Shown: positions 11,678-14,915 of the stretch, in pieces
Layout: every line of letters begins with the position of its first letter
Position numbering within the stretch: the stretch's first letter is position 1
Program-made: the position numbers and the translations under genes
Assembly (NCBI GenBank): GCA_900547295.1
Contig: URGK01000066.1
Location: 1 to 14,915, forward strand
Direction of reading: 5' to 3'
DNA: 14,915 nt
DNA from: an uncultured Eubacteriales bacterium
GTDB lineage: Bacteria > Bacillota > Clostridia > Peptostreptococcales > Anaerovoracaceae
Notes under the pieces: model-generated
The model's database searches: none
What the model was told of the DNA's origin: nothing
The model's input: only the letters and a program-made list of their open reading frames with translations

Positions 11678-11706
11678 TTGAACAAAAGCCCCTGCAGTGT
11701 TAGAAT
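11678..11706 (+). promoter_or_regulatory. Promoter of alr
   Basis: TTGAAC (11678-11683), a spacer of exactly 17 bp, and TAGAAT (11701-11706). The start point would lie about 35 nt before the alr ATG. Confidence 0.7.
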
Positions 11707-11746
11707 AAATAGTGTTTTTTAATACAAAATTTACAGGAGAGTACTA

Positions 11747-12883
11747 ATGTACAAAGAAGCTATACGGCCTGTATGGGCAGAAATAAATTTATCCAATCTG
11801 GATTATAACATAAAGAATATCAAAGCCAAGCTGGGAAGCGGCACCAAAATAATAGGAGTTGTCAAGGCTGACGGCTACGGTCACGGCTCTGTCAAGGTCG
11901 CTGAGGTTCTCAGAGCAAACGGTGTTGACACATTTGCCGTATCAACGCTTCAGGAGGCTATCGTTTTGAGAGAGGCAGGCGCAACAGAGCAGATTATATC
12001 CCTGAGCCTGACTCCCAACTTTTATTCAAACGTACTTGTCGAATACGACATCACCCCTGTTATAAGCAGTCTGGAAAACGCCAGAGCAATTTCAAAGACT
12101 GCCACCGAAGTCGGCAAAACCGTATCGGGCTTCATTGCCGCAGATACAGGCATGGGACGAATAGGCTATCTAACATGGGACGAAAACGCCGTTTCTGAAA
12201 TCAAAGAGATTTCACAGCTTCCAAACTTTAAGATAGCGGGTCTGTTTTCTCACATGTCCACAGCAGACTCTGCCGACAAAACATTCTCACGTCAGCAGGA
12301 ACAGTGCTTCAATGAATTTTACGACAAGCTTATAGCCGCAGGCATAGAAATTCCTATGAGAACCTTTGCAAACAGCGCCTCGGTAATGGAGCTTCCGTCA
12401 GTATACTTCGATGCGGTACGTCCCGGAATTATACTCTACGGCTGCTATCCGTCAGATGAGGTCGACAAAAGCAGTCTTTCACTAAAGCCTGTAATGTCGG
12501 TAAAAGCAACGATATCACATCTCAAAGACGTACCGGCCGGATTTTCTGTCAGCTACGGCAGAGAATTTATATCCAAAAGACCGAGCAAAATAGCAACTAT
12601 TGCCCTCGGTTATGCAGACGGCTACCCAAGACCGTATGCGCCTAAGGGAGAGGTTATAGTGAACGGTGTTAAAGCGCCGCTTGCCGGCAACATCTGTATG
12701 GACCAGTGCATGATAGATGTAACCGATGTGCCCGATGTCAAAGTCGGAGATGAGGTTATAGTAATGGGCAGCGACGGCAAAAACACTATTCTTGCCGATG
12801 ATATTGCCAAGGCTACGGGAACTATTAATTATGAAATCATCTGCGCTTTCGGTCAGAGGCTTCCAAAGGTCTATGTCAGATAA
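11747..12883 (+). CDS. alr: Alanine racemase
   Basis: The 378-residue enzyme has the usual length and fold order: a PLP-binding barrel with lysine K40 in VVKADGYGHG, the mid-barrel FSHMSTAD block, RPGIILYG, and a C-terminal beta domain. Catalytic Y270 is in SVSYGREF, and conserved blocks IALGYADGYPR and AGNICMDQCMIDVTD follow. It interconverts L- and D-alanine, supplying D-Ala for peptidoglycan in the cytoplasm. ATG 11747 has AGGAG 7 nt upstream. It has its own promoter and is followed at once by a terminator, so it is monocistronic. This gene anchors the host side of the window; base composition looks like that of the ATP synthase genes. Confidence 0.97.
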   Translation: MYKEAIRPVWAEINLSNLDYNIKNIKAKLGSGTKIIGVVKADGYGHGSVKVAEVLRANGVDTFAVSTLQEAIVLREAGATEQIISLSLTPNFYSNVLVEYDITPVISSLENARAISKTATEVGKTVSGFIAADTGMGRIGYLTWDENAVSEIKEISQLPNFKIAGLFSHMSTADSADKTFSRQQEQCFNEFYDKLIAAGIEIPMRTFANSASVMELPSVYFDAVRPGIILYGCYPSDEVDKSSLSLKPVMSVKATISHLKDVPAGFSVSYGREFISKRPSKIATIALGYADGYPRPYAPKGEVIVNGVKAPLAGNICMDQCMIDVTDVPDVKVGDEVIVMGSDGKNTILADDIAKATGTINYEIICAFGQRLPKVYVR

Positions 12884-12895
12884 GCAAGGTATTCG

Positions 12896-12922
12896 GAGTA
12901 TGCTTTATGCGTACTCTTTTTT
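12896..12922 (+). terminator. Rho-independent terminator after alr
   Basis: GAGTATGC (12896-12903), loop TTTAT, and GCGTACTC (12909-12916) with one G-T pair, followed by six T. It begins 12 nt after the alr stop. Confidence 0.85.
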
Positions 12923-12942
12923 CATATATGTTATTAATTTTT

Positions 12943-12975
12943 TTCAATACATTGATATATACTTGTATTATCAAT
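12943..12975 (+). promoter_or_regulatory. Promoter and ArsR-type operator of the regulator gene
   Basis: A weak -35 TTCAAT (12943-12948), 17-bp spacer and -10 TATTAT (12966-12971) are overlapped by ATTGATA (12951-12957) and TATCAAT (12969-12975), an inverted repeat with 11-nt centre. This fits autorepression by the ArsR-family product. Confidence 0.6.
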
Positions 12976-12994
12976 ACCGATACGGAGGTCTGTT

Positions 12995-13396
12995 ATGAAT
13001 TCAGAATATATGCGAGTGTTTAAGGCTTTTACAGATGAGAGCAGAGTCAGAGTTCTTGAACTGCTTTGCGATGGCGAGCAGTGCGCCTGCGTCCTGCTTG
13101 ACGATCTTAAAATCAAGCAGCCGACACTTTCACATCATATGAAAATATTATGCGACTCAGGACTTGTTACAAGCCGTAAAGAGGGCAAGTGGAATTATTA
13201 CTCCATCAATGAGTCTGGCTGCACCTATGCAAGCTCCCTTATAAATGCTCTTAAAGAGAAGAAAATGGAGAGTATTATCAAATTTATGTCCGGATATTTT
13301 CATATGCTCAGACCAGTCAAAGCCCTCTTCAAAACAAAGACACAGGAAGAAAAAGAAGCAGACTGTATGGACTGCAGCTGCTCCTGTATGAAATAG
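12995..13396 (+). CDS. ArsR/SmtB-family metal-responsive repressor with Cys-rich tail
   Basis: The 133-residue protein is a winged-helix ArsR: FKAFTDESRVRVLELL (helix 1-2), C30-A-C32 in GEQCACVLLDDL, which corresponds to the helix-3 metal/arsenite site of ArsR proteins, recognition helix QPTLSHHMKILCDSG and wing RKEGKWNYYSI. Residues beyond about 90 extend the usual length and end in a cysteine cluster (C124, C127, C129, C131). Family members leave DNA when As(III) or soft metals bind. ATG 12995 has GGAGG 6 nt upstream, and an inverted repeat overlaps its promoter. No efflux or reductase gene follows in the window, so the regulon is unknown; the next genes belong to the convergent ATP synthase operon. 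Confidence 0.9.
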   Translation: MNSEYMRVFKAFTDESRVRVLELLCDGEQCACVLLDDLKIKQPTLSHHMKILCDSGLVTSRKEGKWNYYSINESGCTYASSLINALKEKKMESIIKFMSGYFHMLRPVKALFKTKTQEEKEADCMDCSCSCMK

Positions 13397-13572
13397 GCTT
13401 AAAAAACAGTATGGGGTCAATATCTCCCATACCTGATTTTAAATCTGCTTCTCTATAACTCTGACCACAGTCCCGTAGGCAAATATCTCAGCCGCTCCCT
13501 ATGCGGAACTTCATCTGAAATTCCTTCTCTGATTAATATAAGCGGGGCATATCAATACACCCCGCCTGTCAT
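13397..13572. other. Intergenic region between convergent arsR and atpC
   Basis: Two hairpins are visible. GTATGGG/CCCATAC lies at about 13409-13432, shortly after the arsR stop, with only a short downstream TTTT, a weak arsR terminator. GCGGGG/CCCCGC (13542-13547, 13560-13565) sits just past the atpC stop and, on the minus strand, precedes TTATATTAAT, the likely end of the ATP synthase operon. Between them the minus strand stays open for about 30 codons without a start codon; see findings. Confidence 0.5.
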
Positions 13573-14007
13573 TTATCTTCTGCGTTTGCCGCCTCCGGCA
13601 ACTTTCATTCTGTTTATTTCCTTGGCAAGCTCTATTCTGGCCTTTTCGATATTGGCAGGATCCTCATATTCGGCCCTGTGCTTTATCCAGTCCTCAACAG
13701 TAGCCTTTTTGCTAAGAACTCTTTCCATATCAATATCCTCAGACCATTCGGCCGCATCTGTAAAGATAACAATGCTCTCCTTGACATCTATAAAGCCTCC
13801 CGACACAGCAGCCACCTTGAATTCATCATAGGTCTTGCCTTTTTCCTGAATCCAAAGCTCGCCCACATCCAAAAGCTTGGTCGCCCACGAGTGATTTGCC
13901 ATAAATCCCTCATCGCCTGTCAGAGTTGTTACGATTACAAGCTCGACCTCTCCGCTGTAAAACAGCTTTGACGGTGTTATCACCTCAAGTTTAACGCTGT
14001 TAGCCAT
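13573..14007 (-). CDS. atpC: F-type ATP synthase epsilon subunit
   Basis: The 144-residue protein starts MANSVKLEVITPSKLFYSGEV, the usual epsilon beta-sandwich opening, with GDEGFMANHS at about 31-40 and AVSGGFIDVKES near 70. A C-terminal helical hairpin (RIELAKEINRM) and a basic GGGKRRR end follow. Epsilon sits on the F1 central stalk and couples or inhibits ATP hydrolysis. ATG 14007 is chosen because it gives the conserved start and overlaps the atpD stop by 8 nt (ATGGCTAA); an ATG 12 nt earlier lies too near the ribosome site. The canonical NHSPL loop reads NHSWA here. It is the last gene of the minus-strand operon. Confidence 0.93.
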   Translation of the reverse strand: MANSVKLEVITPSKLFYSGEVELVIVTTLTGDEGFMANHSWATKLLDVGELWIQEKGKTYDEFKVAAVSGGFIDVKESIVIFTDAAEWSEDIDMERVLSKKATVEDWIKHRAEYEDPANIEKARIELAKEINRMKVAGGGKRRR

Positions 14008-14915
14008 GACTCTTTTCATACCTTTCTACAACTTCATCAATGCCGCCTGCCATCAGGAACATCTGCTCAGGAATCTCATCATGCCTGCCGTCGAGAATTT
14101 CTCTAAAGCCTCTGATGGTTTCCTTAAGCGGTATATATTTGCCCGGAGTTCCCGTAAACTGTTCGGCAACACTGAAAGGCTGAGATAAAAATCTCTGGAT
14201 TTTTCTTGCTCTGTTTACTACAAGCTTATCCTCCTCGGATAATTCATCCATACCCAGAATTGCTATTATATCCTGCAAATCCTTGTATCTCTGCAGCACC
14301 TCCTGAACACCTCTTGCCGTATTGTAATGCTCCTCGCCCAGAATCAGCGGGTCCATTATTCTTGAAGTGGAATCCAGCGGGTCAACAGCAGGATATATGC
14401 CCAGCGCCGTAATGGCTCTTGAAAGTACGGTAGTAGCGTCAAGATGCGCAAAGGTTGTTGCAGGAGCAGGGTCTGTAAGGTCGTCCGCAGGCACATATAC
14501 TGCCTGAACAGACGTAATCGAGCCCTTTTTGGTCGATGTAATTCTCTCCTGCAAAGCGCCCATCTCCGTTGCAAGTGTCGGCTGATAGCCTACCGCCGAC
14601 GGAACTCTGCCCAGAAGCGCAGATACTTCCGAGCCTGCCTGCGTAAATCTGAATATATTGTCTATAAAGAGGAGTACGTCCTGACCCTCGACATCTCTGA
14701 AATATTCCGCCATGGTAAGACCAGTAAGAGCAACTCTCATTCTTGCTCCCGGCGGCTCGTTCATCTGACCGAAGACCATCGCTGTTTTTTCTATTACTCC
14801 CGACTCTATCATTTCATAATAGAGGTCGTTGCCCTCTCTCGTTCTCTCGCCTACGCCGGCAAATACCGAAATACCGCCGTGCTCCTTGGCTATATTGTGG
14901 ATAAGCTCCTGTATA
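14000..14915 (-). CDS. atpD: F-type ATP synthase beta subunit, C-terminal part (partial)
   Basis: The open frame runs in from the window edge, so the N-terminus and the P-loop are missing; about 304 residues are present. The visible part begins LIQELIHNIAKEHGGISVFA, the helix right after the P-loop, then GVGERTREGNDLYYEM with the catalytic-site Glu/Arg region. Walker B follows at VLLFIDNIFRFTQAG, with GRVPSAVGYQPTLATEMG, PADDLTDPAPATTFAHLDA and the C-terminal DELSEEDKLVV motif (the DELSEED-like lever). This is the catalytic subunit making ATP in the F1 head at the membrane. It overlaps atpC by 8 nt. Its presence and normal sequence show the right end of the window is core chromosome. Confidence 0.97.
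   Translation of the reverse strand, partial: IQELIHNIAKEHGGISVFAGVGERTREGNDLYYEMIESGVIEKTAMVFGQMNEPPGARMRVALTGLTMAEYFRDVEGQDVLLFIDNIFRFTQAGSEVSALLGRVPSAVGYQPTLATEMGALQERITSTKKGSITSVQAVYVPADDLTDPAPATTFAHLDATTVLSRAITALGIYPAVDPLDSTSRIMDPLILGEEHYNTARGVQEVLQRYKDLQDIIAILGMDELSEEDKLVVNRARKIQRFLSQPFSVAEQFTGTPGKYIPLKETIRGFREILDGRHDEIPEQMFLMAGGIDEVVERYEKSHG

Noticed and set aside
11239..11685. Minus-strand 148-codon open frame opposite the NrdD-tail-like gene
   Set aside because: It runs antisense over a gene with ribosome site and terminator, is Ile/Tyr/Lys-rich at its end from AT-rich spacer, and has no recognisable motif.
13157..13420. Minus-strand open frame opposite arsR
   Set aside because: Phe/Cys-rich antisense of the Cys-rich ArsR tail; no supporting features.
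1..14915. CRISPR array
   Set aside because: The only clustered repeats (38-114) are short, irregularly spaced, and inside a coding frame; no regular repeat-spacer pattern is seen anywhere.
1..14915. Insertion sequence or transposase
   Set aside because: No DDE or HUH transposase and no terminal inverted repeats flanking a gene were seen; the 8559-8590 palindrome is too compact to be paired IS ends.

Overview
The window reads as the right-hand end of a temperate prophage sitting in the chromosome of a low-to-moderate-GC Bacillota, most probably a gut-type Clostridia. The evidence is AGGAGG-type ribosome sites throughout, the phage gene families present, a bacterial F-type ATP synthase beta-epsilon pair, and an alr gene of the Firmicutes type. 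The genus cannot be read from the sequence. About 11 kb is phage DNA (1 to about 11087) and the last 3.8 kb is host DNA.

Phage early region (1-6431, all on the minus strand, so transcribed right to left). It opens at the immunity region with a Cro-like regulator, then a small conserved protein and a double-HTH regulator. A run of small phage proteins follows, including a PC4/YdbC-type single-strand DNA-binding protein, a small basic protein, a small membrane protein and a SleB-type wall hydrolase. The recombination and replication block comes last: YqaJ exonuclease, RecT annealase, three small proteins, SSB, and the start of a replication initiator cut by the window edge. Genes are tightly packed, often overlapping. 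Two places break the pattern: a +1 frame relationship between the signal-bearing small ORF and the hydrolase (about 3985), and a compact plus-strand promoter-hairpin-terminator unit (4500-4586) inside the minus-strand operon.

Immunity region (6208-6562). Divergent promoters lie between the Cro-like gene and a CI/LexA-type S24 repressor. Four copies of a GTATCTT-n3-AAGATAC operator, of varying quality, surround them.

Lysogenic operon (6563-9742, plus strand). The repressor is followed at very short spacing by two membrane proteins sharing the N-terminus MSYH(R/K)KY, then a RhuM/antirepressor-like DNA-binding protein and a Doc/Fic-type enzyme. The region looks AT-rich and is the likely lysogenic-conversion or defence cargo. 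The RhuM-like gene contains a perfect 15+15 bp palindrome.

Integration end (9743-11163). A tyrosine integrase reads toward the 3' end of an intact tRNA-Arg(CCT), the evident attachment target; the other att copy must lie left of the window.

Host genes (11164-14915). A small NrdD-tail-like protein, alanine racemase and a solitary ArsR-family repressor lie on the plus strand, each with visible transcription signals. The 3' end of the ATP synthase operon (atpD partial, atpC) converges on them from the minus strand.
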